A stretch of 28,110 nt of DNA from Seminavis robusta (lineage: Eukaryota > Bacillariophyta > Bacillariophyceae > Naviculales > Naviculaceae), in NCBI GenBank assembly GCA_903772945.1, contig CAICTM010001499.1, positions 1 to 28,110 of the forward strand. The letters are read 5' to 3'. Below the pieces are notes generated by a model. The model ran no database searches. It saw only the letters and a list, made by a program, of their open reading frames with translations, and had not been told where the DNA came from. Positions 7,467 through 16,100 of the stretch are shown in pieces. The position numbers and the translations under genes are program-made. Numbering within the stretch: the first letter of the stretch is position 1; each line of letters begins with the position of its first letter.

Positions 7467-9764
7467 CTACTGAGGGGCACAAGGACAGTCACAACCACAA
7501 AGAGAATCCGAACAGTCAAAATCCAGTTTGCCAATGCTACACAGCTCCCAAGGGATGGTCCCTGTGATGGATGTTCCCTTCAGATTCAACCTTGTCAGAG
7601 TTGCATTCAATTGACCAAGTTCTGAAGGTAAGGGTCCAAAGATACCTTCATTGTCCTGTATTTGAAAGCTTTTTAGCCTCGTCAACTTTCCAAGCTCACT
7701 CGGTACTGTGCCTGACAAATTGTTGCTCTGTAGATTCAGCATCTCTAAGCGGGTAACCCCTCCTAGTTCGGATGGTACAGTTCCTGTGAACTGGTTGTCA
7801 TTTAGCCCCAGGAAAAAGAGGTGTGTGCACCGGTTGAACGAAGATGGAATTGTCCCCGTCAAACCAATTCGAAATAACTTGACATCAGTCAAACTGGGCA
7901 TGCCAAAGCAAATGTCATCTGGGAGAGTTCCTGTGAACAAGTTGTCCATCAGTCTGAGTTCTCTGAGCTTATGGAGCTTGAAGAATTCGTTCGGCAACGT
8001 CCCTGTGAGTTCATTATTGTTGACGGAGAAAACTTCCAAATTGTCCGAAAGTAAACCCAGTTCGGTTGGAATAACACCCCTCAGGCGGCTGCCGCGCGAA
8101 CTCCAACTTGACAATCGCGACATCATGCCTATCTCCGTGGGCAATGTGCCCATCAATGAGTTGCGAGCAGAATTGAATCTGAAAAGTCCATGGAATAGCG
8201 AAAGCTCTGGTGGCAGCGATCCTGTCAGATTGTTCTGGGTCAAGTCCAGATCATAGAATGTACCATTCTGGCACAGATTGTGCTGATCCAGTTCCTGCTT
8301 TGATGGAACTGAGTACCAATCACACTCATGAGATGTGTAAGAAAGCCACTGTTCCAAGGTAACATTGTGTTCCAGATTTTCTAGTAGTGGATCAGGCCTT
8401 CTGGTGGGGGCAGATGAGGAGACTGTTGAATTCCCACCAGCACCATTTGGTTGTCCACTCCCTTCTTCCGCAGCTCCACCAGCAGCAGTACCAGAGACCC
8501 TGGCGCTGTCAGGTGCAATGGTAACACCTCCAATGCCCCATACAACCAATTCAGTTTCACCTCCCTGATTCTTCCATGTCTCTCCTCCAGTTGCATAGTA
8601 GAATGTGGCGGCAGCAAATCGTTGCAGGAGCCTGTCACGTGAATAGTTTCCAAGCCATGGGTCATTCTGTACCCACTTGTACGCTTTGGCCTGTGGAGAT
8701 TCCATGGCAGTGTCTCGTTCCAATACATACAAAGTAGTCGCTGGCAAGTCAAGATCCAAATTCAGCACCAAACTTCCATCATCGTTCGTGTCGTTCGCTG
8801 CCGTCGTGGTGATCAGTGTTTCGTTGACTGGCGGGGCAACGGTGGCGACCTCTGTGTTGCTGTTGCTGTTTTCCGTGGTAAAGTAGACAATCAAACCAGA
8901 CCCTAGCAGCGCTGTGACAATCAGGCCGATGATGAAGAGGATCGGGGTACAAGCGAGTTGATCACTTCGTTTCCCCCACTGAGCATCATCGTCGTCACCA
9001 CCGCGCCGATTGGACGGATAGAGGTCGTTCAAATCCACCGGTTCGGCTTCTTCTAGACACTCTGTGTTGCACACTGGTGTGGCTTCGACGAGTCCAACGT
9101 GGCTGCCATCTTGGGAACCGGGAGGAGGACTGGGGACACTTGATTGCGCTCGGCTGTTGCTTGTGCGGAGTCCATCCTGTGGACGTGGAGACGGCCCATT
9201 GCGATGGGCGCGGATAGAATTGGCGGCATAGAGGAGGGAATGAAGAGGGGCCTGGTCTGGCGATTCCGCATAGGCTCCTGGTACGGAAGCCCGAATTCGA
9301 TGTTGTTGCTGTTGTGGTAGGGCCTCGACATGGACGTCAATGCCGTGCTGCGCAGCATGATCGCCAAGAGGATTATAGTGCGGGTCGGATGTGTTCTTCT
9401 TAGAACCAGTGCCTTTAGAACCAGAGCCCTTGGAACCAATAGCCGCGGTGGTAAGGCTTGCCGCGGGAGTCTTGTTGTCGATCGCCGCTCCTCCGTCCTT
9501 CTTCACCGCGAGTACCGGTACTTGACCTTTGGCAAGAGCGTCGTCTAAGGCAAGCATGTCCTCTTTGTATTGAAGGTCCTCGTTGGATTGAGGGCGCTCG
9601 TTGGATTGACGGTACTGCGCTGGAAGTGGCGTCTTCTCCTCGTCGGACTTCTCGTCCTCCTTGACCTCGCCGACACCGACGACATGCTGCTTCTTGGTCT
9701 CTTCCTCCCCTTCCAACAAAGCGTCTTTCGTTGCCGATTCCTTGGGTTTGATCTCGGTTGTCAT
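7467..9764 (-). CDS. Single-pass membrane leucine-rich-repeat protein
   Basis: The first in-frame ATG is at 9764 (the frame reaches 9794 only with GTG), giving 765 aa and no intron. The N-terminal ~270 residues are charged and low-complexity (EEEETKK, SKGSGSKGTGSKK, poly-Q) and should be cytoplasmic. One membrane segment, TPILFIIGLIVTALLGSGLIVYF, spans about residues 273-295. The extracellular part has N-glycosylation sequons and a conserved cap (DRLLQRFAAATFYYATGG.W; CDWYSV). It then has about nine plant-type LRRs (residues ~500-740, repeats like NNLTGSLPPELS), closed by a Cys-rich cap, LDFDCSDSLCGCDCPC. This type II receptor-like layout, without a kinase, is abundant in pennate diatoms. The ligand and partner are unknown. 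It is convergent with the longin-type gene, whose stop lies 219 bases away. Confidence 0.9.
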   Translation of the reverse strand: MTTEIKPKESATKDALLEGEEETKKQHVVGVGEVKEDEKSDEEKTPLPAQYRQSNERPQSNEDLQYKEDMLALDDALAKGQVPVLAVKKDGGAAIDNKTPAASLTTAAIGSKGSGSKGTGSKKNTSDPHYNPLGDHAAQHGIDVHVEALPQQQQHRIRASVPGAYAESPDQAPLHSLLYAANSIRAHRNGPSPRPQDGLRTSNSRAQSSVPSPPPGSQDGSHVGLVEATPVCNTECLEEAEPVDLNDLYPSNRRGGDDDDAQWGKRSDQLACTPILFIIGLIVTALLGSGLIVYFTTENSNSNTEVATVAPPVNETLITTTAANDTNDDGSLVLNLDLDLPATTLYVLERDTAMESPQAKAYKWVQNDPWLGNYSRDRLLQRFAAATFYYATGGETWKNQGGETELVVWGIGGVTIAPDSARVSGTAAGGAAEEGSGQPNGAGGNSTVSSSAPTRRPDPLLENLEHNVTLEQWLSYTSHECDWYSVPSKQELDQHNLCQNGTFYDLDLTQNNLTGSLPPELSLFHGLFRFNSARNSLMGTLPTEIGMMSRLSSWSSRGSRLRGVIPTELGLLSDNLEVFSVNNNELTGTLPNEFFKLHKLRELRLMDNLFTGTLPDDICFGMPSLTDVKLFRIGLTGTIPSSFNRCTHLFFLGLNDNQFTGTVPSELGGVTRLEMLNLQSNNLSGTVPSELGKLTRLKSFQIQDNEGIFGPLPSELGQLNATLTRLNLKGTSITGTIPWELCSIGKLDFDCSDSLCGCDCPCAPQ

Positions 9765-11882
9765 CGTTCGTTCAGCTTGCTTGGATTCCAGCACAGTATG
9801 ATAATCCTTTTACTGATGGAGGGTACTAGCTAGCTCAAAAACTTGTTCACGAGGCAGCTGTGTTTTGGACAACAAGCAACGCCGCCTGAGATGAATTATT
9901 ACAGCGGAATTCACGCCAAGAGCTAAATGACGCCGAGCGGCCACCTGTTGAGTGATGCATGGACCGGCAGGTCCGATGCATGAAGACTGCTTACACTGTA
10001 CGCTGCGTGCTCGCTTCTCGAGAACTCCTTGGTGGTCAAATAAAAAGGCCTTGAACAGCTCCTGAACCATGAATACAATCAAAGAAGAAGACTGAATGAC
10101 CGTATTCATTAAGAATCGTAAAAAGGATTTTAATAAATCGGCATCCAAGGAGCCCGTGGGATTTATTTGCTCGTGAGAACGTGAGAACAAACTGGTCTAC
10201 GTACTCAAAGTACAGTGTACAGGAGCTGTACAGGTCGGAATAGAAATTATGAACGATTGATTTTATTAAATGAATGAATTGCAGAGTGTCAGCTGTCAGA
10301 GTATAATCTCCAAGGTCCAAGGAGTACTATTAATTAATACTCCGGAGTAGTACTCAAGGGTAAAGTACCGGTACTTGCAAACTATGACTGGGATTTAAAG
10401 GACAAATAAATCTACAGCACAAGCTTCGGAGAACTTGCAAACTGTGACTGAGATTGGACCATACACAACAACGAGTCGGAGGCTGACGTGTCACCAGCGC
10501 ATGTGACCAAACATTTTTTAAAGTATTAGCGTCGTCTACAGTAGGGTGAGGGATACTGTAGAGAGACTCTTCACGGCAGTACTAGTACCATACCACTACT
10601 AGGTGGACCACATGTCTACATCTATCTTCCTGCGTGCATCTCTCTGGCTCTACCACTCAGCTAGCAGCCAGCTGATAGGCTTCAGGGAGAGCAGAGAATG
10701 CCCTACAGCTGCTCTCTAGCGCTAGCTGGCTAGACAGCTCCCCTTTCCTGAGCACTTGCTTTTTCTAGTTCTTACAGAATTTCTCAAGCTTGAGGTAGTA
10801 GATATTGGAGCGGGTTTTCCAAGCAACAGGCAGTACAAGCAAGGAAGGTTCCAACTTGACATCTGTTGTAAAGGTTGATGACGAACCCCACAGTTGTACG
10901 AATTATGTATTATCGTAAAGGTCATCCAGCGTCGCCAAGCCAGGTCCATCCTGCAGCTTTAAAGTATGCATGGTCCCTTGTGCAGCCAACGACACGAGTT
11001 TTTATGGCAAGACGCGCATGATAGGAACAAGGGGGCAATACCCCCTCTACATCATGAACATGGCACTAGTAGTTGTGCTCCAACGGTGTCATCAGCTTTG
11101 TGCCGCCTACTCCCAAGACTTCGGAAGGATGTCGCTGATCCGTCTTCGGGCACAATAAATGGCCTTGAGTGGGGGCATGATTTGGGCCTACTAGTATGCT
11201 GTTAACCCAGGCAAATCCTGAAGGATATCTCATGGAGGTTGGGTTTGGAGTTGTGCTTGCAATATTTCTCGGCAGTCTCCCTGCAAGTTGGACAGTGGTG
11301 GCAAGCCAGAAGAAGTCAAGGCTGGAGTGGAAAACATCTCAATGGAATTCTGTTTTCTGCAGTGCCCCGAGCAGCTATTATTTGAAACACCCACTTTTGA
11401 ATTAACTTTATTGCCCTCTTCATCAACTCTCTGGCAGTGTCGACCCTTCGCCGTTAGGCTATCGTACCGTATGGCGTATCGATACCGTGTGGGTCACAGG
11501 TCACCAGTACCGGTAATACGGGACTTGAAGAAGTGTGAAAGACTCTTAAATCATATTTTTCCGTGAAATGACTTCAGTCAATGTTGTATAAATACAACTA
11601 GGTAGTTGCGTGACCTTAATGACTATTCTGCTCTGGGAAGGTCATCGAAAAAGGTCGAAAGTTCCGATCCTCCAGTATTTAGTATGTTAGTTGTCCAGCA
11701 GTCTACAGAACATACATCTTCTGTTGACTGGGTTGGGTGCTTTGTTATCGATTATCAAACACAGGATCAGAAGCAGGAGCTGTGTGGAGTGTGGAGGCGC
11801 AGAGAGAGTCATAAAGCAATCCACAGCAACCAAGAAGAGAGAGAGATTTGGTCGAGCGCCCATTCTCTCTGGTAGCTCGACC
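9765..11882. other. Long intergenic region with no supported gene
   Basis: Frames here are short, overlap in conflicting directions and show no family motif. Visible features are a near-duplicate 23-mer (10373-10395 and 10433-10455), a perfect palindrome tactccggagta at 10339-10350, and repeated taccggtac-like hexamers. The last ~300 bases should include the promoter and leader of the C2 gene. Reading frame 11691-11882 is open into that gene but has no ATG, so I treat it as leader. Confidence 0.5.
10373..10455. repeat. Short near-perfect direct repeat
   Basis: acttgcaaactatgactggg (10373) recurs 60 bases later as acttgcaaactgtgactgag (10433). The two 23-base copies (10373-10395, 10433-10455) differ at two positions. 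It could be a local duplication or a footprint; no element boundaries are visible. Confidence 0.6.
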
Positions 11883-14696
11883 ATGATGCGAAAGTCTCAG
11901 TTGGCAGTCCAGAATCAGCATACTGGTGATGGCAATACATCATGTAGCAGCCATGATGGTGAAGAAGGCGGCAATATGGCTGCTCTATCTTCCCTTCAGT
12001 CGATGGATGTGATTGTCAGTGTCTTGAGAGGCGAGGGCTTGGCCCCCAAAGATAAGAATTGGAAAGGCGAAGCCACGTCCTCGGATCCCTACGTCATTGT
12101 CAAGCTCTTGTCTACCACCAACACTGCCAAGACACAACAAGTAGTCCTGGGCAAAACAGAGACTGTCTCTCAATCGCTGAATCCTGTATGGGACGAGGAC
12201 GACGAGGAGGAGCCAATGGAGGTCACCATGTCCAGTGTCAATGCGGAAAGTCAATACGCACTGCAATTCACCGTTATGGATGAGGACGACATGACCAAGG
12301 ATGATCTCATGGGGATTGTCACGGTGCCCATCAGTACCACAGAGCCTGTTCACACCACGGACTGGTACACTGTACCACCCGATTCGGCCAAGAATGCCAC
12401 GGGAAAACTCAAGATTGCTCTGCAAACCAAACTGCACTATGACGGTGGACAGATCGTTGTCGCAACCGACGAATCCCCTGCTCAACAACCACAACAGCAA
12501 CAACCACAAGGCTCCTCTTCATCATCACAAACACCAGAGGAAACTGTGCTTGCACCACAGTCACAACAAACGCCACAAGACAACAACAATAATGCTGATG
12601 GAGGAGTAGAATACTTGGAACTCGATCTGACAGTCATTCAAGGTCAAGGCTTGGCGGCCAAAGATCGAGACTGGAAAGGAAAACGAACCACATCCGACCC
12701 ATACATCGAGGTCACCTTATTACCTGATGGTGTTGCAGGAGGTCCCAACGAGTTGTCTTTGGGGTTGACACAAACCATACACAAGACCCTTTGTCCCGTC
12801 TGGCAGGATCCCTTTTACACACGTGTCCCACTCTCCACACTGAAGGCCCATGCACAATTGCGATTGACCATTAAAGATTGGGACGAAATCACAGAAGACG
12901 ATTGCATGGGCATTGTACACATTCCTCTGATGACGACTACTGCCAATGCCAATAGTGTCAAGTGGTATGACGTCCCGGCCACATCGGCCAAGAATGCCAC
13001 TGGAAAGATTCAGTGTGCGCTCGCCACCACCAGGCGACGAATCGTGGAATCACCTCGACGGGTGTGCAGCGATGCCTGGACAAGAGCAGAGCAAGAATCC
13101 GTTAGCGCCAATGCCAACAATAGCACTGCACCACCATCACCGACAATCAACGACAGCACGGCCCGTAAGGATATAATTGATTCCATGAACTTGACCGTGA
13201 CGGTACTTGCAGGTGCAGGCCTCGCGGCCAAGGATCGGAATATAATTGGCAAACGAACAACGTCAGATCCGTATGTGCATGTCAAGCTCTTGACCGTTCC
13301 ACCCAATACGAATGACCCCAATAATGTCAAGGAAATCAACATGGGCAAAACTCAGACAGTCCCTCAGTCACTGGCGCCCGTTTGGAACGAGCGCTTTGAA
13401 ACGACACTGCAGGGCAATGACCTGATACGAGCCAATGAAGCTCGCTTGCAACTGACAGTCTATGACCGCGACATCACCACCAAGGACGATTGCATGGGAG
13501 TCGTGACCATTCCCGTGCTATTGGTGAATACACCCACCGCCAACGCGCCTCGATGGTATGGGATTCCCTCTCATTCGGCCAAGAATGCTGCGGGAAGGTT
13601 GCAAATTCAACTGGATACCACGCTGGTGTACGCATCGGATCAACTGCGTCGTGCTGTTGCACCACCTCCACCGCGACCCAAACCCAACATGGTTCGGCTG
13701 GGGTCGGCCCGCAAATTGAAATTGACGGCCACGGCTCGATCCCGGGATACCTCGGCCTTTTGCACCCCGAGAAGAACGAGACCCAAGCAAGGCAAGCTCA
13801 AGTCGTTTGCCGGAGTGGCGCCACTCGCGTTTGGGGATTCCACCCATAATAAATCAACGACGGGTGGGAAGATCCGCAAAAAGTCGTCACCATCGGCCAA
13901 AGACAAGGGCATCACCAAGTCCAAGAACGATGTTGTCAAGAGTAAAGGCAAGAAGGAAACTCGACGAACTGAATCCTCGTCACCAGCGACGGATCGAAAC
14001 GCTACCTCGCCCGCTGGATCACCCGATACTCCAACCGCCAGCCAAAACATGGCAGATGAGTTCTTGTCTCTCAGGTCTGGAACGGAAGCTCCCGGCGGTG
14101 GCAGCAAGGTTGCGCAGGATAGCATGGCCATAGGTCGAAGCTCTTCCAGGTCTAGGTTTTCCCAGCAAAAGGCTCGGTCCAAGGATACATCGGCGTTTTG
14201 CACGCCTCGACGAATCAAACCAAAAGCAAAAGTCTCCGGTGCTGCTGCCGCCTCCTCGGCCAAGGCCGCTGCACTGCCCAAGTTCAAGTCCATTGCTGTG
14301 CCAATGATGACACCAGAGGCCGACAACGACACCAATGGCAAGAAGGCCGGATCTCTTCCGACGACGCCGGCAGCAGAACCAGCAAATGTGGTTTCCGTCG
14401 CTGAGAACAGCACTGCTGAGTCCAGCGATTGTTCTTGGACTAAGCCTCGTCGAAGGCAGCCCTCGATTCTTTGGAAGTGCACGTGTGGTTCCGAATCCGA
14501 AAAGAGCAGCCCCTGTTGTTCGGCATGCGGTGCAAATCAGTTCTGGACTTGTGCTGGCTGTAGCTTTAGGGGCAACATTTGCGTCTACCAATTTTGCGGA
14601 ATGTGTGGGAAAAAGCGAAACGAAAAGTCCGCACCAACGAGCAACCCTCTCGGAAGCCACGCGAACTCCCAATCAGTCCCACTGCGAGCATACTAA
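11883..14696 (+). CDS. Triple C2-domain protein with C-terminal Cys-rich zinc-ribbon module
   Basis: The start is the tandem ATG at 11883 (937 aa); the frame upstream opens only from TTG. Three C2 domains lie at about residues 41-187, 242-382 and 435-580. Each has GxGLA.KD, SDPY followed by a V.LL strand, a K.Q.V/T...NPVW-like turn, and an acidic second loop (DEDDMTKDDLMG, DWDEITEDDCMG, DRDITTKDDCMG). The loop aspartates are kept, so calcium-dependent lipid binding is likely for all three. Each C2 ends with the same W/Y..P..SAKNA.G(K/R) sequence, so the domains arose by internal duplication. A basic, disordered linker carries two copies of RS(R/K)DTSAFCTPRR (residues ~619 and ~765). The end has nine cysteines (C866-C908, CxC, CC, CxxC pairs) consistent with zinc binding. 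No membrane segment is visible. I do not know a characterised protein with this order of parts. Confidence 0.85.
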   Translation: MMRKSQLAVQNQHTGDGNTSCSSHDGEEGGNMAALSSLQSMDVIVSVLRGEGLAPKDKNWKGEATSSDPYVIVKLLSTTNTAKTQQVVLGKTETVSQSLNPVWDEDDEEEPMEVTMSSVNAESQYALQFTVMDEDDMTKDDLMGIVTVPISTTEPVHTTDWYTVPPDSAKNATGKLKIALQTKLHYDGGQIVVATDESPAQQPQQQQPQGSSSSSQTPEETVLAPQSQQTPQDNNNNADGGVEYLELDLTVIQGQGLAAKDRDWKGKRTTSDPYIEVTLLPDGVAGGPNELSLGLTQTIHKTLCPVWQDPFYTRVPLSTLKAHAQLRLTIKDWDEITEDDCMGIVHIPLMTTTANANSVKWYDVPATSAKNATGKIQCALATTRRRIVESPRRVCSDAWTRAEQESVSANANNSTAPPSPTINDSTARKDIIDSMNLTVTVLAGAGLAAKDRNIIGKRTTSDPYVHVKLLTVPPNTNDPNNVKEINMGKTQTVPQSLAPVWNERFETTLQGNDLIRANEARLQLTVYDRDITTKDDCMGVVTIPVLLVNTPTANAPRWYGIPSHSAKNAAGRLQIQLDTTLVYASDQLRRAVAPPPPRPKPNMVRLGSARKLKLTATARSRDTSAFCTPRRTRPKQGKLKSFAGVAPLAFGDSTHNKSTTGGKIRKKSSPSAKDKGITKSKNDVVKSKGKKETRRTESSSPATDRNATSPAGSPDTPTASQNMADEFLSLRSGTEAPGGGSKVAQDSMAIGRSSSRSRFSQQKARSKDTSAFCTPRRIKPKAKVSGAAAASSAKAAALPKFKSIAVPMMTPEADNDTNGKKAGSLPTTPAAEPANVVSVAENSTAESSDCSWTKPRRRQPSILWKCTCGSESEKSSPCCSACGANQFWTCAGCSFRGNICVYQFCGMCGKKRNEKSAPTSNPLGSHANSQSVPLRAY

Positions 14697-14846
14697 CGAA
14701 GCAGGGGGCAAGGAGATAGCCTATATGGTCCCTCCAGCGTACCGTATGTTCATATCTGTAATTCTAAAAAGCGAATGAGCTACTAGTGAAACAAACAACC
14801 GACGAAACGGTCGACTTGGTCAGTCAGCGAGAAAAACAGGGCCAAA

Positions 14847-15935
14847 TCATCCAGTTGGCGAGATCTTTCGATGTTTTTTGCACCAGCGCCTGTGGGCGGG
14901 CCAATGGGCTTTCTGGCACACCTTGCTGCAGTAGAAGACCTGTTCGCACGCAGTACAATCCATGGTGCCCGCACTGCGGCAGCTGCTATTGCCACATTCA
15001 TGGTAATGTTTCACCAAAGCCCGCGCTTTGATTCTCCATTGAGAGGCTTCATCCTTGAAGACCGAGAGCCCGTCCCGTTCGGCTTTTTCGCCCAGAGTGT
15101 AGAAGCGTTTTGCCTCGCCCATGTGACGGGGACCACGGTGTCCATGAAGGAGCGCTAGGCGATAGCAAGCTTCAGGCAGCTTCCTTGCATCGGGCTCTGC
15201 ACATTTGACGAAGCGTTGGAGGAGAGCACTCGACTTTCCATCCTTTTGTGTACTCAAGTCCAACAATATCGCTTGGTGAAACAATGTGTGCTCTGGGTCT
15301 TCACAGCCAAGTGTTTCGGCCTTTTTGAAGGCTTGCAGCGCCCTCGACGCCTGCATTTGCATGGCCAGGATGCAGCCCTCTATTGCGGGAAAGTAGGGGT
15401 CGTTTGGAAGAAGAAGCTGCGCAAGTGAAAGTCGCTGTAGCCCTTTGTGGTGCTCGCCCCGCACGAAGAGAATGTTGGCGTGGACAAACAGAGCTTCGGC
15501 ACGATGTTGGTTCAGTTGCGTAGCATCTGTAGATAACCTGTTGAACGCCTCCATTGCGCCCTGCATCTTGGAAGACTGCCAGCGTAACACTAAGGAGTTC
15601 TTTCGGTAAACATCAGCATATGCGGATGCTGCGGCCTTAATGTCGCCATTCTCGAAGGCTTCGTGACCAATGACGCAGCAAATAGCACTTTCCAGAAGTC
15701 CCATTGCAGTCTTTGAATCTGGGAATTGATCGACCAAGGCTAGCAAATTGTCGACCGAGAATTCAAAGTTGTCGTCGAGACCATCAATTCGACGAGCATC
15801 CTCGAAAAATTCTTCGGCGGAGTTCTGATGAATCCTACGCTTCATGGACCTTTTGAGGCGCCGAAGGAAAGTGTTCCGCTCTTCTTCATTTCGAAAGTGC
15901 TTGTTTATGGTGGCTCTATCAAGAGGAGTCGTCAT
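14847..15935 (-). CDS. TPR-like protein with C-terminal MYND zinc finger
   Basis: This is a single-exon 362-aa protein starting at ATG 15935 (the frame reaches 15950 only with GTG). Residues ~60-310 are helical with Ala/Leu-rich repeats (AASAYADVYRKN, AEALFVHANILFVRGEHHKGLQ, EACYRLALLHGH) that resemble TPR/Sel1-type pairs. The end is a complete MYND finger: C314, C319, C327, C330, C336, C340, H344/H348 and C352, with the typical YCSKVCQKAHWPAHRRWC layout. MYND fingers bind proline-rich peptides, so a scaffold or regulator role is likely; no SET or other catalytic domain is attached. It is convergent with the C2 gene: the two stops are 150 bases apart, leaving little room for 3' UTRs. Confidence 0.88.
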   Translation of the reverse strand: MTTPLDRATINKHFRNEEERNTFLRRLKRSMKRRIHQNSAEEFFEDARRIDGLDDNFEFSVDNLLALVDQFPDSKTAMGLLESAICCVIGHEAFENGDIKAAASAYADVYRKNSLVLRWQSSKMQGAMEAFNRLSTDATQLNQHRAEALFVHANILFVRGEHHKGLQRLSLAQLLLPNDPYFPAIEGCILAMQMQASRALQAFKKAETLGCEDPEHTLFHQAILLDLSTQKDGKSSALLQRFVKCAEPDARKLPEACYRLALLHGHRGPRHMGEAKRFYTLGEKAERDGLSVFKDEASQWRIKARALVKHYHECGNSSCRSAGTMDCTACEQVFYCSKVCQKAHWPAHRRWCKKHRKISPTG

Positions 15936-16100
15936 GTTGGCATGAACCACAACCCAAGCTTTGGCTTGCTACTAACTCCCTCCAGCTAATTATGGGTAGG
16001 CAAGATACATTGTGTAGCCACCGTGGAAAATCCATCCAGTTGGTCATCGAAAATTTCGAAGCCCGTAGAAAAGTACCGCGACAGTGCCATTCCCACTCGT

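Noticed and set aside
9810..10320. Two overlapping minus-strand frames of about 100 residues
   Set aside because: No family pattern, AT-rich, and overlapping frames in the same direction; they are likely chance.
10966..11566. Several plus-strand frames of 60-90 residues
   Set aside because: They overlap each other in different frames and show no recognisable domain.
11691..11882. N-terminal extension of the C2 protein
   Set aside because: It begins with TTG and has no ATG before 11883.
13640..14482. 280-residue frame on the minus strand opposite the C2 gene
   Set aside because: It mirrors the linker of a strong C2 protein and is Ala/Leu/Ser-rich with no motif, as expected for an antisense shadow.
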